Shown: positions 1 through 10,801 of the stretch, piece after piece
How the letters are laid out: each line of letters opens with the position of its first letter
Position numbering within the stretch: the stretch's first letter is position 1
Origin: Anthoceros angustus
Lineage: Eukaryota > Streptophyta > Anthocerotopsida > Anthocerotales > Anthocerotaceae
Direction: 5' to 3'
Length of the DNA: 37,957 nt
NCBI GenBank assembly: GCA_010909165.1
Contig: VJWM01000363.1
Location: forward strand, 1 to 37,957
Program-made: the position numbers and the translations under genes
The notes under the pieces: generated by a model
Database searches by the model: none
What the model was told of the DNA's origin: nothing
The model's input: the letters and a program-made list of their open reading frames with translations, nothing else

Positions 1-403
1 AGTGAGCCTAAGGGGCCAGATCCCAAATCTGCAAGTAAAGGCGCTCCACAGGTGGAAGAGTGGTCTTAAGTAGGGACAAAATGCGGTGTGGATCGGGGGT
101 CCACAGGCGCCGTGATAGGCTCCTGCTAAGGCGGGACAATTGTGTTGTGTCGTTGTAGGTCGGATTGGTGATTTTTCGAGCGGTGCAAGTGGTGCAGCTG
201 TAAGAGGGAGAGTAGGCGCCTTGCTTGTTTAGAAGAGAGAAGTGTGTCTCTGCAGGTAGCGATCGGTTATCACAAGGCCTCGAACTTTCACACAAGTTTC
301 ATGGGACGAAACCCAAGGTACGAAGCGACAGTGGGATAAGTGTGGCCGCTAGAGGGGGAAGCCACGGGAGCCCCGGGGTTTTCCCTCCCACAGCCGCCTT
401 CAT
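1..403. other. unassigned left edge, possibly decayed central TNP2
   Basis: No intact gene is visible. The stretch lies directly upstream of recognisable TNP2 transposase sequence on the plus strand. It could be the decayed middle of that gene, the part before the conserved 'FNGxxE' region of TNP2 proteins, but I could not align it by eye. Short open frames on both strands have no recognisable motif. Confidence 0.3.
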
Positions 404-1920
404 TTGAATATGTACAATGGTGAAGTGGAAAGGCGCTCACGGCCACACGCACCAACTTACCCAAGTCCGGAGACGATAACACATACGTCGCTGGAGTATA
501 TTGGTCCCTATCCACGAGGCCACAAGTCGTGCTTCCCACCATATTCTTCCATGTCCAACTGGGATTTCAAGTCATCCTTTTCTCCTTAGAGTGTGCCGAG
601 TAGTCTCCGATTGTTTCTCAACGTGCATCACATCCTTCGCCCACTTGACATATCCCTCCAATATGATAAATATTTGAACCACGACAAGCCGGGTGCCGAA
701 CAACTCCCTCAACTCCTCGATGTTGCTTTCTCCTCGTCCATGCCTGAGATGACCGTGGAGAAGGTTTTGAAGAGTACAAGCAATCAAACTACCCACGGAT
801 ATGCTTCTAACGCAAATAAGCTAGCTTGCAAAGTGGGAGTTTAAAAGCACCACGATTGGCATGTACTAATGGAAATATACTTCCCAATTGTTTTAAGGGA
901 AGAATTAAACCAGATTGTACAAAGGCGGTGGCGGGTTGAGCAAACTTTATCGGTGGATATGCCAGCGGAGAATCCCAGGGCATGAGGTGGGAAGAATGCA
1001 AGCAGAGTGCATCAAAGTCATGTGCGACTTGGAGAGGGAATTCCCACCTAAATTGTTTGATATTTCCACCCACCTCATTATTCACCTTGTGGATGAGGTC
1101 GCACTTCTTGGCCATTCATGTCAGATGGATGTATCCGGTTGAAAGATATCTAGGAAGGAGGAAGGAAGACATCCGACAACGCAAACGGAGGAAGCATGGC
1201 GAGGGTATGTTCGAGAGGAGGTCATGTTTGCAAAGGCTTACCTTGGCGACATCATCCATAAGCGCCCATATTTTGAGAAAGATGAGCCGACGCTGACGGT
1301 GAACAGGTTAGGAATGGGCAAGCCATACAAGTTCACCACGTGCTCCACGAGTCCACAATTTTGTGTTGAGACACACGATGGTTCTTGACCCCTTCTCTGA
1401 CTTTACGAAGAGGTCATGGATGTTGGTGATGAAGGCGGGCAATCTTTCCTGCGTGGGTTCATCTTGGGGATTACGGAAGGTGGGAGTCATCATGCTTATG
1501 AGCTGATGTTGCGGCCATAATGGATGGGCCTTCTATTTTGGCGACTACTTATAGGCACATGTGGAGCAATGGTAGCCACCTCGCACCTTTCGTGACGAGA
1601 CCGTCGCGCCACTCGACTGAGAGTTTGTACAAAGTATGTCATGGGAGGCGGTGTCTGCGGACATACTATGGCAATGTAGCGGAAATAATTGAGTGCGGTT
1701 TGCGGATTCGAGCCAATGGTCCTTAAGGTCAAGTGGTTTGAGTGTAATCCAAGTGGGAGATCCCAATCCATTCGCGAAACTTACGGTGGATTTGATCTCG
1801 TGTTCACGAAGGCCGCATATGTTGCGAGATGGAGTTGACACCCTTTCATATGGCCACATCAAGTTACACAATGCATATTCCATGCTGAAGCACGGCGGAG
1901 AATAGAGGCTGGCTGGCTTA
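404..1920 (+). pseudogene. CACTA (En/Spm) TNP2-type transposase, C-terminal half, decayed
   Basis: This is the remains of the C-terminal half of a plant CACTA transposase of the TNP2 family, broken by frameshifts and stops. In order on the plus strand I see an NGEVERR segment near 415 (compare FNGKxExR in TNP2), then GYASNANKL near 800 followed in another frame by KSHDWHVLM near 845-870, a TNP2 hallmark. FPPKLFDISTHLIIHLVDE (about 1040-1100) and RWMYPVERYLG (about 1125-1155) match the DUF4218 region. YYGNVAEIIE (about 1660-1690) and a following KWFECNP segment match the DUF4216 region that ends these proteins. The N-terminal transposase core is absent. The frames shift at least near 840, 1110, 1390 and 1725, so no protein can be made. 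A matching N-terminal half lies on the opposite strand at 21796-22558. Family identity is secure; the exact left limit is not. Confidence 0.82.
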
Positions 1921-2691
1921 CGCTTCGTGGGTGGAGGAGAGCAGTCGAATAATGACTCGGGGCTTCATAGAATTTTCTTCTTATGCGACTTGAGTTGGAA
2001 CATACGTATGAACATGGGTTTCCATATACAAAAAAGGCAACCTTAGGCGCAACCGGTCAATGAGCGAGTAGCGACATTGCGGACTCCGCACACCGCTCTA
2101 GGCGTGTTATCGCCATAGCGTCTGGACCAGTATAGGACCCACCATGTGCCTCTTCTCCAAACCATTCCGATGGGGAGAGATCCGGCACCAGTCCATCCAA
2201 TGTGTAATATCTAGCAACAACCTCCAAGCGCCTCCGCGCATCCAAAACCTCGGCCGCCACCAAGTTGCAAGCCATCGTCGCGCGTCTTCATCGCGGAAGT
2301 TGGGGTGCCGTGGTGGCGGCGGTGTGCCCATCGTCCCGCCCACGTTTGGCGTATGGTGCCCTCCACCTCAAGAAAGATTGTCGTTGCTTCCATCCAAGCT
2401 GCCGCCATGCCCATTACACGCAAAGCCGCCCAAACCATAAGATACGAAGAATAGCCAGAAAGACAATATGGCCGACAATTGAATGAAAGGCTCGCGAAAT
2501 CCAAGGCGGCGAGAGTCTTCAATGCGAAACCGGAGGGCAAATGGGTGGAGGAGGCGAAATGGAAGCCTTATATCCGAAAGGCTGCAATTATGATAGCGCA
2601 TGATGAGGATGGACTCATTGGCTGGCGCTACCGTCGGACAAGTGTGAAGCGTGCATGGAAATATTCGCCCTCGCGCGCCGTCAACATCGGT
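1921..2691. other. unassigned stretch between TNP2 remnant and repeat arm
   Basis: I recognise no gene here. A 72-residue frame on the minus strand (2275-2057) and a plus-strand frame from 2479 that runs into the arm have no known motif and look like chance frames in GC-rich DNA. The stretch would be the 3' end of the CACTA element if the transposase at 404-1920 belongs to it, but I did not find a CACTA terminal inverted repeat. Confidence 0.3.
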
Positions 2692-4660
2692 GAGAGGCGG
2701 CTTTCCATTTTAATGTTCGATCATACAATGCTATATACCATGTTTGAGAGGCGGTGTCCTTGGAACATGGTCTTTTCCCAACAAGATACCATGTCATCGA
2801 ACCATGATATTTCCGCTCATACCATGCTCCTTGGAACATGGGGATGTCATATATATACATAGGCGGAAATTATGCATTTGTGTATGTACCTTGTTCCTTG
2901 GACCATGGTACTTTGCACAAACCATGTCGTGGGGACATGGTGATGGCATGGGAGGAAGTTCCTTGGTTGATGGGTTCGATGCCTATATATGTCATGCTAT
3001 ATATATGGCTGGTAAATGGGCAGATGAATGACATATTGAATGTCAGGACAACCGCGCATTCTGTACTTGAGTCATCATGATGCTTGGCTGGCACGCGTTC
3101 CTCAAAGTTGTCGGAGGCACGCCGGCCCGCGAAAGGAATGTGACACCACGCATCCATGTTCTTCATCACTGCGTATGTGCAAGGCGCGCCTCTCCATACA
3201 TCACGGCGCTCCAGCGACCCAGCGAACAGACCGCAGCGACCCGAACGGAACAAAGGCCCTCCATGAGATCAAACGAAAGGCGCGGAGGGGTGAAGCGGCG
3301 CTCCAGCGTTGGGGCGCCAGGATTGGGAGGACGAGGAGAACCACCTACTTGCGGCTGTGTGAGGCGGCTGCATATTGTCTTGGATACGTATATGAGGGAA
3401 TAAAGAGAATCGAATGCGATTGGGGTGAAATGGAGTGAATGTATTCATATATGGAGACGACATTGGCGAATCTTGTTCGGATTGTGGGATGCTAGGGTTT
3501 CAGCCGCCCTCTGAATCGAGACACGCTTCCTCGTCATGCACAGGTTGAAGAAACAACAGACTAGGAGCTTTGAGGCTAGCAAGAAAAGAATTGTCCATAC
3601 ATGCATGAGAATTGGATCCAATTTGGAGCGAAGTTGCTTTTGAGATTGTAGATTTGTTGTGGGTGCTTGGCGATAGCAACCATGCTTAGCTTGCGACCAG
3701 TGTTGCGGTGACCTTTTTGCTTTGACACGATTCGAGAGGCATTGCCTCCCTAAAGTATATGTTATATGAGTTGTGTGAATTTGCTATAGGAATGAAACTA
3801 AAATAGATTTGAAATGTCCCTCAATGGCGTAACGTGCGGTACATGCGGCACCCGTTATGCCATAACAGATTACTTGAAGTGTAACAAGACATGCACGCCA
3901 CCGCAAATGCCGTGTCATGACCCGCTGCATGCAGGCGGGGTGCATGGGGTTTTGTCGGTCATTTGAAAGGACATTTATCACAAGCCATCACAACCACTCA
4001 AATCTTATCGGATCTCCACCACCCCGAAGTCTTGGATGGCTCCTACCATGGACCAATTTTCCACATGGTGCAAGTCATTTCAACAACGTGGCGAAGAAAC
4101 CGATCGAACTGGGATGGTCATCGTCATCAGATCGCCTTCCATACTTATTAATTAGGTGGTAAGCCACACATGGTTGGCGCACTAAGTCACTAAAGGTGGT
4201 CGGCAACATGAGGCGAATGGCTGTGAACATGGCGGTGGCGGAATTCAACCTCCCATCTCCGGTCGGTGACTTGCACGCGAGTGGGGGATACACCGATCAC
4301 CATGGAGTTCCCACTGCCGGACACGGTAAGACCACGCGATCCCGTCTCATTCCAAGCGAGTGTCCGATCCAGGCCCATGAGCGATGCGGCTCGCGGTGCG
4401 ATTTCCAGCGTGGACTATCGGGGCAAATGGCAATGCAATGTCATCCGGAGGCGAAGGCGGAAGTTTTGCATACACTCACCCTATACCCACCCGAAGTGCG
4501 GGATTCGCAGGAGGTCAAGGAAATCTGTGATCGACCTCCGATTTGATCGTCGTGCATTGCATAATGCTTGGGGTCGGAGCTTTGTTGCGGCTGGTGGGCA
4601 GCGCTCACTTCTTTGTTGCAAATGGGCCACCTTGTTGTTGACCACATGGACAACACGCCC
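2692..4660 (+). repeat. repeat arm, left copy (inverted partner at 24805-27413)
   Basis: About 2 kb that reappears in reverse complement at 24805-27413, diverged by substitutions and indels. Clear matching pairs (left / right) are: 2692-2960 / 27413-27130; 3060-3165 / 27030-26935; 3500-3670 / 26370-26180; 3740-3960 / 26110-25840; 4020-4050 / 25760-25730; 4160-4380 / 25620-25370; 4425-4660 / 25085-24805. The segment 3180-3490 is replaced by a longer, different segment in the right copy, and the right copy has about 250 extra bases at 25110-25360. Coding frames are broken in both copies, although small blocks are shared at protein level (for example VGNMRxMAVN near 4200). I do not recognise the family. 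It is likely a decayed mobile element or element end. Confidence 0.85.
2715..2965 (+). repeat. cluster of ACCATG/CATGGT palindromes, left arm
   Basis: Within about 250 bases the motifs ACCATG, CATGGT, CCTTGGAACATGG and CCTTGGACCATGG recur in alternating orientation. Examples are ACCATGCTCCTTGGAACATG near 2820-2840 and TACCTTGTTCCTTGGACCAT near 2887-2906, each able to fold on itself or pair with a neighbour. The cluster ends with TATATATG-rich sequence near 2985-3005. The same series, in reverse, occurs in the right arm at about 27120-27370, so it belongs to the element rather than being chance. Confidence 0.7.
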
Positions 4661-5044
4661 TGATGTTTGGTGAGAAAACATGGAATGTTGTGGGTTCGAG
4701 GCGGTGGACCCATGGCACCGTAGCGAACCTCCGGGATGAGGAAGTGGAAGGAGGCGAGGCGTTGGCAAGGTGAATGAGTTGCTATTCGGGGCAGCGGCTC
4801 AAGACACAAGGAATTCTTGGAACTCATTCGGACAAAGGCTACCAACGAGATACCGGTAGGTGGAGCGAATTGTCAAAGTCGAGAGGAAGACATTATGCGA
4901 AGATGTCTTGGCTTCGGACTTGATGAAGGGCCTGCCCATTTTTTAGCCAACATAGTCAACCGGTATGTAAAGCCTTGACCAAGGCTTGTGCCTTAGAGGA
5001 AAAATAGGTGCGAGGAAAGCAGGTCCTCGAAATTCAAGCCACCC
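4661..5044. other. unassigned stretch inside the left arm's inner end
   Basis: Similarity to the right arm stops near 4660. No gene, RNA or repeat is recognised in these 380 bases. Confidence 0.3.
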
Positions 5045-5460
5045 ATGGCGGATGACAAGGTATGGCAAGAGGTGCTTACATGGGCACGGGTTGAACTTCG
5101 ACAACATGGCAACTTTTTGCCCTCCAAAGCTCAACTAGCTGCAAAGGCAAGACTCCTGAAGGCAGATGGCGAGGGGCCTAACCAGTATGGCCGTTGTGGG
5201 AAGAAGGGATGGATCTACAAGTTCCAACAGAAGCATGGGAGGGATCCAACGACTGAGGAGCTTGAATTTGGGGCTCTCCGTCCTATGAAAAACATAACCG
5301 GATGAGAACGTAGGGGAAGCCGAGACTGAGGAAGGGGAGGGTCATGAGGAAGACGGCGCAGGAGATGGAGGTAGGTCGGTTGATGATGGGAGTGATTCGG
5401 ACGCTGAAAGTGCACAATTCCAGGAAGAACCGAGGTCAGTGACGACCCAAAACCACAAGG
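5045..5460 (+). pseudogene. hypothetical basic/acidic protein fragment, frameshifted
   Basis: I do not recognise this protein. A frame from 5045 encodes about 86 residues beginning MADDKVWQEVLTWARVEL and containing GWIYKFQQKHGRDPTTEELE, which reads as real helical protein. The frame ends near 5300. Directly after, in another frame, comes a strongly acidic stretch (AETEEGEGHEED, then DDGSDSDAESAQFQEEP) up to about 5450. The simplest reading is one protein split by a frameshift near 5300: a helical domain followed by an acidic linker. Its place between transposon remnants suggests a second transposon ORF, perhaps of the plant transposase accessory type, but this is a guess. Confidence 0.4.
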
Positions 5461-6257
5461 GGAAGGGAAATTCCTGACGAAGGGGTGGCCCCACATATGG
5501 AAGTCTAGTATAAGGCCAGGCGGCTTCCACGAAAGGAAAAGGCGTCGGAAAAGCAAGCGGGTCCTGCTTGTGTAAGATTGGTGTTGATATTGGTCACTTT
5601 CTTGTTGGTATGCCATCATCATCGTGCTGTTTGGTGTGCGTATGGAGAACCTCCTTCGCAGCCGGGATCATGCATCCGAGAAAGACAGGGCGAGAATGCA
5701 AGGCACCGATCGTGTAGAAGGTCATGAGGCGAGGAAAGGCCAAGGCAAACGCATCCGGGCGACAAAGTCAAATACCCGCCGGCGATTAGATAGCCATATG
5801 CATATGGCTTATGCGTGCACTCTTGCCATAAAACATGATACAACGATTTACAAATGCTCTGGAATTAATGCTTTTGTTCTAGATGGTGTATGCCAAATAT
5901 GCAAAAACATACAATCCTCATACATACAAATACATCAATATGTTTTCACGATAAATACGGCAGGTGTACGGATGGGCAAAAAATAAGTGGCAGGCTTATA
6001 ATACCCTATGCCGAAATGACATTTGTCGAGAAGCCAAACACCCCAGGAAGAAATCGAAAGGCGATGTGTGGCATCCATAAAGGGGCATCCACGGTCCACA
6101 TGCCCCATCATCGGGGGTGGCGTCTGGGCGCATGAATGTGGCTTGTGCACATAAATGTGTGCGCCGCCCCTTCATGTCGAACAAACCAATCCCGCCTAAT
6201 CCATGCTCCTGTAGCCCAACCACGCCATCATTACAACGAATCGCCTTCTAACAATTT
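5461..6257. other. unassigned intergenic DNA
   Basis: No recognisable gene or RNA. Several short open frames (for example 5624-5986, +) have no motif and odd composition, and are probably chance. Confidence 0.3.
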
Positions 6258-6307
6258 AATTGTAACGTTTTCGCTGGCTCGGGGGACCGAACCAGAACCG
6301 TTACAAT
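6258..6307. repeat. small inverted repeat
   Basis: ATTGTAACG at 6259-6267 is matched by CGTTACAAT at 6299-6307, a perfect 9-base-pair stem around a 31-base GC-rich loop that can pair further with mismatches. Another GTTACA/TGTAAC pair follows at about 6299-6325. This may be a remnant of a MITE-like element. Confidence 0.5.
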
Positions 6308-6742
6308 GGACATTATAATGTAACAATAGGACGTATATATGTTACCAAAAAACGTGACATACCCACCTAGTTCCTAGTAGTGGGCACTGCATCAAACTCT
6401 TGGGGCTTTGTTATATATAGCACTTATTGAGGATGCAGCTTACTGAGTTTGTTAAGATGGATATGACTATGCGTAAAAGATGTAGGTGATTGAGCTTACT
6501 ATAAGTATATAGAAGTGGGTAAATGGGAAACATATACCCCATATTGAGTAGGAAACGTGAGTGACACTTTTAGGGTTTAAAAGGGGTGAGACCAGCTAGC
6601 TATAGTAGGTTCAGCTCTTTGACTATTGTCTTTGTGTTGTTTGCTCAAAGTTGCTCTTCATTTGTGTTTTAAGGCCTGCTTAGGTGGTCTTAGTTTTGCA
6701 ATTCTGAACACTTGCTTTCTTGACACTTGACCCTCTTGAAGC
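6308..6742 (+). other. upstream region of copia element 1, LTR not delimited
   Basis: The 435 bases before the gag ATG at 6743 are AT-rich with TATA-like strings (TTATATATAG near 6410, TATAAGTATATAG near 6500). They would be expected to hold the 5' LTR and leader. I could not find a clear TG...CA boundary or a Met-tRNA primer-binding site, and no second LTR is visible. This supports a truncated or RNA-derived copy. Confidence 0.35.
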
Positions 6743-7735
6743 ATGGCTAGCTTCCAATCTCAACAGGTTATGGGCCCACACACCCAAGGCATGGTGACAC
6801 TACAAGTCATTTCCAAATTTGGTGGTAACAACTTCAACTTGTGGAAGTTCAAGATGCATGTTGTTGAGAAAGGCTTGTGGGGATAGTGTGAACTGAACGC
6901 CCTATAGAAGTGGAGCGACAATCCAAGGGACGAGAATGCAAAGCTTTTGCAACCATTTGCTTCAATTTGGAAGATGCACAACTAATGCATGTGACTTCTT
7001 GTAAGACTGCAAGGGAAGCTTGGCAAAAGCTGGAGGCTGTATGAGAACAAGAGCCTTGTGAACCGCTTGTTTTGAGGAGAAGGTTCTTCACTCTTCAAAT
7101 GGGTGAGAATGATGTCATTGAGCATGTAGACAAAGTGAGGAGTTTGTCACAACAATTAGCAGCTGTTGGAGCCCCGTGTCGATGATGACTTGGTGATGAC
7201 TCTTCTTGCAAGTCTTCCAGTCATACAACAACTTGATCGTGGCTTTGGAGTCAAGAATAGAGACTTTGACTTTTGAGATTCTTGTGAGCAGACTCTTACA
7301 TGAAGAGACAAAAGAAGAGAAAAGGGAAGATATATGAGGAATCAGCTTTTGTGGCCAAAAGCCTCGGAAGAACACTCAAGTTCCATCAAGCTAGGGAAGG
7401 TCCTTCTCAATCAGAGGAGGATATAGAAGGTCCAACATAACTTGCAACTATGGCAAGGTTGGACACATGCAGGAACTGTTTCAAGAAGCAAAGGGACGAG
7501 AAAGCAAGACCTCAAAGCAAGTGCTGAAGACTTTGATGAGGCCTTTGTGAGTACACATCACCACTCAAATGAAGCCAGGTGGTATATCGATTCAGAGCTT
7601 GAGCATATGACCAATAGGCGTGAATGGTTTCACTCTTTCAAACCCACTCCTGCAACTAACATTTACTTGGGTGATAATTCGCTCAAAAATGTGAGGAGAA
7701 GGAGTTGTATTTCTAACCATGACCACTCCTAAAGG
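6743..7735 (+). pseudogene. copia 1 gag and protease region
   Basis: The gag start is MASFQSQQVMG at 6743, followed by FGGNNFNLWKFKM and a UBN2-type gag with a stop near 6885. EAWQKLE near 7014 and FFTLQMGENDVIEHV near 7085-7130 are typical copia gag segments. A broken zinc knuckle (CNYGKVGHM, lacking one cysteine) lies near 7443-7470. The protease region reads WYIDSELEHMTNRREWF near 7580-7630. The family motif here is a D-S-G-A active site before HMT, so the catalytic glycine and alanine have been lost. Confidence 0.8.
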
Positions 7736-7812
7736 CCTATTGGGATGTTAAAGAAGGTCCTCTATGTGCCAGCGAGCAAAACCTCTTCTCCGTTAGCGCT
7801 ACCTCTCAAGGG

Positions 7813-8826
7813 TTGAGAGTGAGATTTGAGGAAGCTGGAGTGACCTTCACGAATGCAAAAGAAGAAGTGAGAGCACAAGGAGTGAAGGTTGGAAAAGATG
7901 TATTGTTTAAGTGGGAGTACTTGGTGCCAAGCTCAAGAATGGAGGCAAATGTGGTACAAGAGCACAACAACAAGCTACTATTGTGGCACCAAAGATTGGG
8001 ACATCTTGGAGTTCAAAACATCAAGCTCATGGAGAAGAAAAGACTTGAGCTTGGAGAGGAGGAAGATATAGGTATTTGTAGAGGTTGCATGATGGGAAAG
8101 CAACATCGATTTCCATTTCCAAAGGGAGGAAGTAGAGCTAACCATGTGCTAGATTTGATTCACTGTATATTGTGGCCCCATGAAGACCACATCTCTAGGA
8201 GGGGCCAAGTATTTCCTCACTTTCACAGATGACAAGTCAAGGTATACCAAGGTTTACTTCCTCAAATCCAAGGATGCCTGTTTATCCAAGTTCAAGGAGT
8301 ATAAAGCACTTGTGGAGAATCAAATTGGTAGAAAGATAAAAGTTTTAAGGAGTGACAATGGAGGTGAGTATATGTCCAAGGATTTTGAAACTTTTTGCAA
8401 GGAGCACGGAATCATGCAACAATTTTCGGCCCCTTACACTCCTCAGCAAAATGGAGTTGGAAAGGAAAAATAGAACTTTGGTAGAATGTGCTAGGAGCAT
8501 GCTTCATCATCAACAATTGGGCTATGAGTTTTGGGGAAGCCATTGCTGCTGTACCTAACTAATAGAAGTGCAAGTGCATCACTAGAGGATATGACACGGA
8601 GGAATGCTGGTTAGGGAGGAAGCCTTCTATTGCTCACTTGCATGTGTTTGGGTGTAGAGCCTTTGCACATAAACCCAAAGAAGTCGAGCAAGCTCAAGGG
8701 AAGGCATTGGAGTGCATTTTGTGGGCTATGATATTGATAGAAAGGCCTATAGCAATATTGTATGACAAGGCATCTAGGCGCATCATCATAAGTAGAGATG
8801 TGGTTTTGATGAGGCGGAGACTATAG
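7813..8826 (+). pseudogene. copia 1 integrase region
   Basis: The GAG-pre-integrase zinc domain shows LLLWHQRLGHLG (about 7975-8010) and CRGCMMGKQHR (about 8080-8110), the HHCC arrangement. The integrase core shows FTDDKSRY (about 8220-8245) and LRSDNGGEY (about 8345-8370), two of the D-D-E acidic positions, then PYTPQQNGV near 8433-8460. A frameshift at about 8460 separates this from ERKNRTLVECARSML, which holds the third acidic position. Frame breaks also occur near 8180 and 8555. The copy is not functional. Confidence 0.85.
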
Positions 8827-8952
8827 ATAGCAGAAATTTCCTATTGTTGATGCTCATGAGGTTGTGATACCTCAAGAACCAATTGGAAAAGACGTCATTC
8901 CGATTGATGGGAATGAAATGATCCCTAGCGAGGAAACAATGAGGAAGAACCC

Positions 8953-9813
8953 TTGAGAGAAGAAATTCTTCCTCCAAGGAGATATCCAACAAGGAAGCGG
9001 CATCCACCAAAAGATTGGAGAGAAGGACCAGAGTTTGCATCCATTGCTATGGAATATGGGAGGGAATCAAGAACGATAGTTGAAGCACTACAAAGAAAGG
9101 ATGCAAACCAATGTAAAGAAGCTATGGGTGATGAGATGAAGTCGTTGAAGAAGAATGACACTTGGGTGTTAACATTCTTGCCTGCAAGAAGGAATGCTAT
9201 TGGGAGCAAATGGGTGTTTAGAATCAAGAGAGATTCTAATGGTCAGATTGAGAGATATAAGGCAAGATTGGTGGTGAAGGGATATAGCCAAGAACAAGGC
9301 ATCGATTACAATGAGACCTTGGCTCCAGTGGCCAAATTTGTGTCAATAAGGACTTTACTTGCAGTGGGAGCAATTGATGATTTGGAGATTCATCAAATGG
9401 ATGTAAAAACTACATTTTTCAGTGGAGACTTAGAGGAGGACATTTATATGGAGCAACTTGAAGGGTATATCGAAAAAGGCAATGAGAGTTTGGTGTGCAA
9501 ATTGAGGAAAGCTCTCTATGGATTGAAGCAATGGTATAGAGCTTGGTATGAGAAGATCAATGCCTTCTTAAAGGAGCGGGGTTTCAACAATGCACATCTG
9601 ATGAGAGCATCTACATATCCAAAGTTCTGCAATCTATGGTTATTCTGGTTCAACTATTGCCTTGGCATTCAAGTGGTTAGAGACAGGGTGAGGAGAACAA
9701 TCAAGCTTGGACAACAGAAGTACATTGAGGAACTCTTGGATCGTTTTGGAATGACTGTTTGCAGGCCAATTGCAACACCTCTCTGTTTAGATATGAGGCT
9801 CCAACTTCACTGA
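8953..9813 (+). pseudogene. copia 1 reverse transcriptase fragment
   Basis: A 286-residue open frame carries the N-terminal part of a copia reverse transcriptase. It has NDTWVLTFLPARRNAIGSKW, KARLVVKGYSQEQGIDY, LAPVAKFVSIRTLLA, QMDVKTTFFSGDLEEDIYME and ALYGLKQ. After KERGFNNAHL the frame leaves the family and only a remnant of the region after YVDD returns (LGIQVVRDRVRRTIKLGQQKYIEELLDRFGM). The catalytic YVDD is therefore deleted. It ends in CRPIATPL, where copia proteins continue into RNase H but LINE sequence begins here. Confidence 0.88.
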
Positions 9814-10801
9814 TTCATTGGGTCTTTCACTTTTTATCTCAACGGGCAACTTCACTATGTTTGGATGGCCGTTATGACACTCTTGCGCCGATATGTGCGG
9901 GGTTACCACAAGGTTCGCCTAATTCTCCTCTTCTTTTTCTGTTCTTCACCTCTGGCCTTATCTCTCAACTTCAATCTATGAGCGCCAACACCAGTTGGAT
10001 TGATGACTGTGGGGCATATGCCACTGCTCCTTTGTGCAAGAAATTCACAAAAAGCTTCAAGCTATGCTACATGTAGCTTCAGAGTGGGCCTCCACGCACC
10101 TCGTGGAGTTTGATCTCAACAAGTTCGAGCTCATTCATTTTTCTCTCAAGCGCAAGGTAAATATTAAGGAGTATACTCTTTCTTTGCCCGATGGCTCCCT
10201 TATTACTCCCTCAGATTATGTCAAATTCTTGGGCGTTTATTTAGACTCCAAGTTAACTTGGAACACCCATGTGCAACAGGCTTTGGCTTCAGCTATGCGT
10301 ACTCTATCAGCTATTATCTCTCTTGGTACCTCTGTTTGGGGACTCAAAGCTAACCTCCTGCGACAACTATATGTTACTGTTGTTTTGCCTAAACTCGATT
10401 ATGGCTGCGGTGTTTGGTTTAATGGCGGGCGCACGCATATTCAACATCTTCAGCGGGTTCAACGTCTAGTTTGTAAGGCAATTATTGGCGCGCTTCGAAC
10501 CACCTTCGCTGAGGCCCTTGAATTTGAAGCTTTCCTTCTGCCCACTAAGATCTGTCTTCAACGCCATTCTCTCCGCTTTCTTCTCCGTAACCTCTCTTGC
10601 CCTCCTTCCCACCCAATCCACCAAGCCTTTCTACCAGCCTCTAACCACAAAAAACGGTGTTACAAAGCTAACCGTAGCCGATTCACCCTCCTTTCCCAAG
10701 CTCCTCTCTACTCGGTGTTACAGCTTGCCCACCCCACCGCCATTGAGACCATTTTCCTCGCCTTGTTCCCCTTGGCCTCTCTTTACCCTCAACCACTGTG
10801 A
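9800..10801 (+). pseudogene. LINE reverse transcriptase, C-terminal part
   Basis: Reads HWVFHFLSQRATSLCLDG, then ICAGLPQGSPNSPLLFLFF, the classic LINE GxPQGSPLSP motif, and WIDDCGAYAT, which replaces the usual (F/Y)xDD with W-I-D-D. After a frameshift near 10030-10070 comes a thumb region (FLGVYLDSKLTWNTHV, then LRQLYVTVVLPKLDYG) in a long frame to 10801. A second shift at about 10800 leads into the RNase H frame. The catalytic aspartates of the DD box are still present, but the frame breaks make the copy inactive. Confidence 0.85.

Larger units (their letters stand above)
6743..9800 (+). mobile_element. Ty1/copia retrotransposon 1, decayed, 3' truncated
   Basis: Gag, protease, integrase and reverse transcriptase appear in the copia order (integrase before RT) on the plus strand. 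Frameshifts and stops are frequent. The element ends abruptly near 9800 inside the region after the RT, where sequence of a LINE begins. The RNase H domain and 3' LTR are missing. About 80-100 residues that normally carry the YVDD active-site box are also gone near 9600-9650, so the copy is dead. Confidence 0.9.

Noticed and set aside
8-542. Minus-strand ORFs of 84-95 residues at the left edge
   Set aside because: No motif, and they overlap plus-strand TNP2-like sequence. Probably chance.
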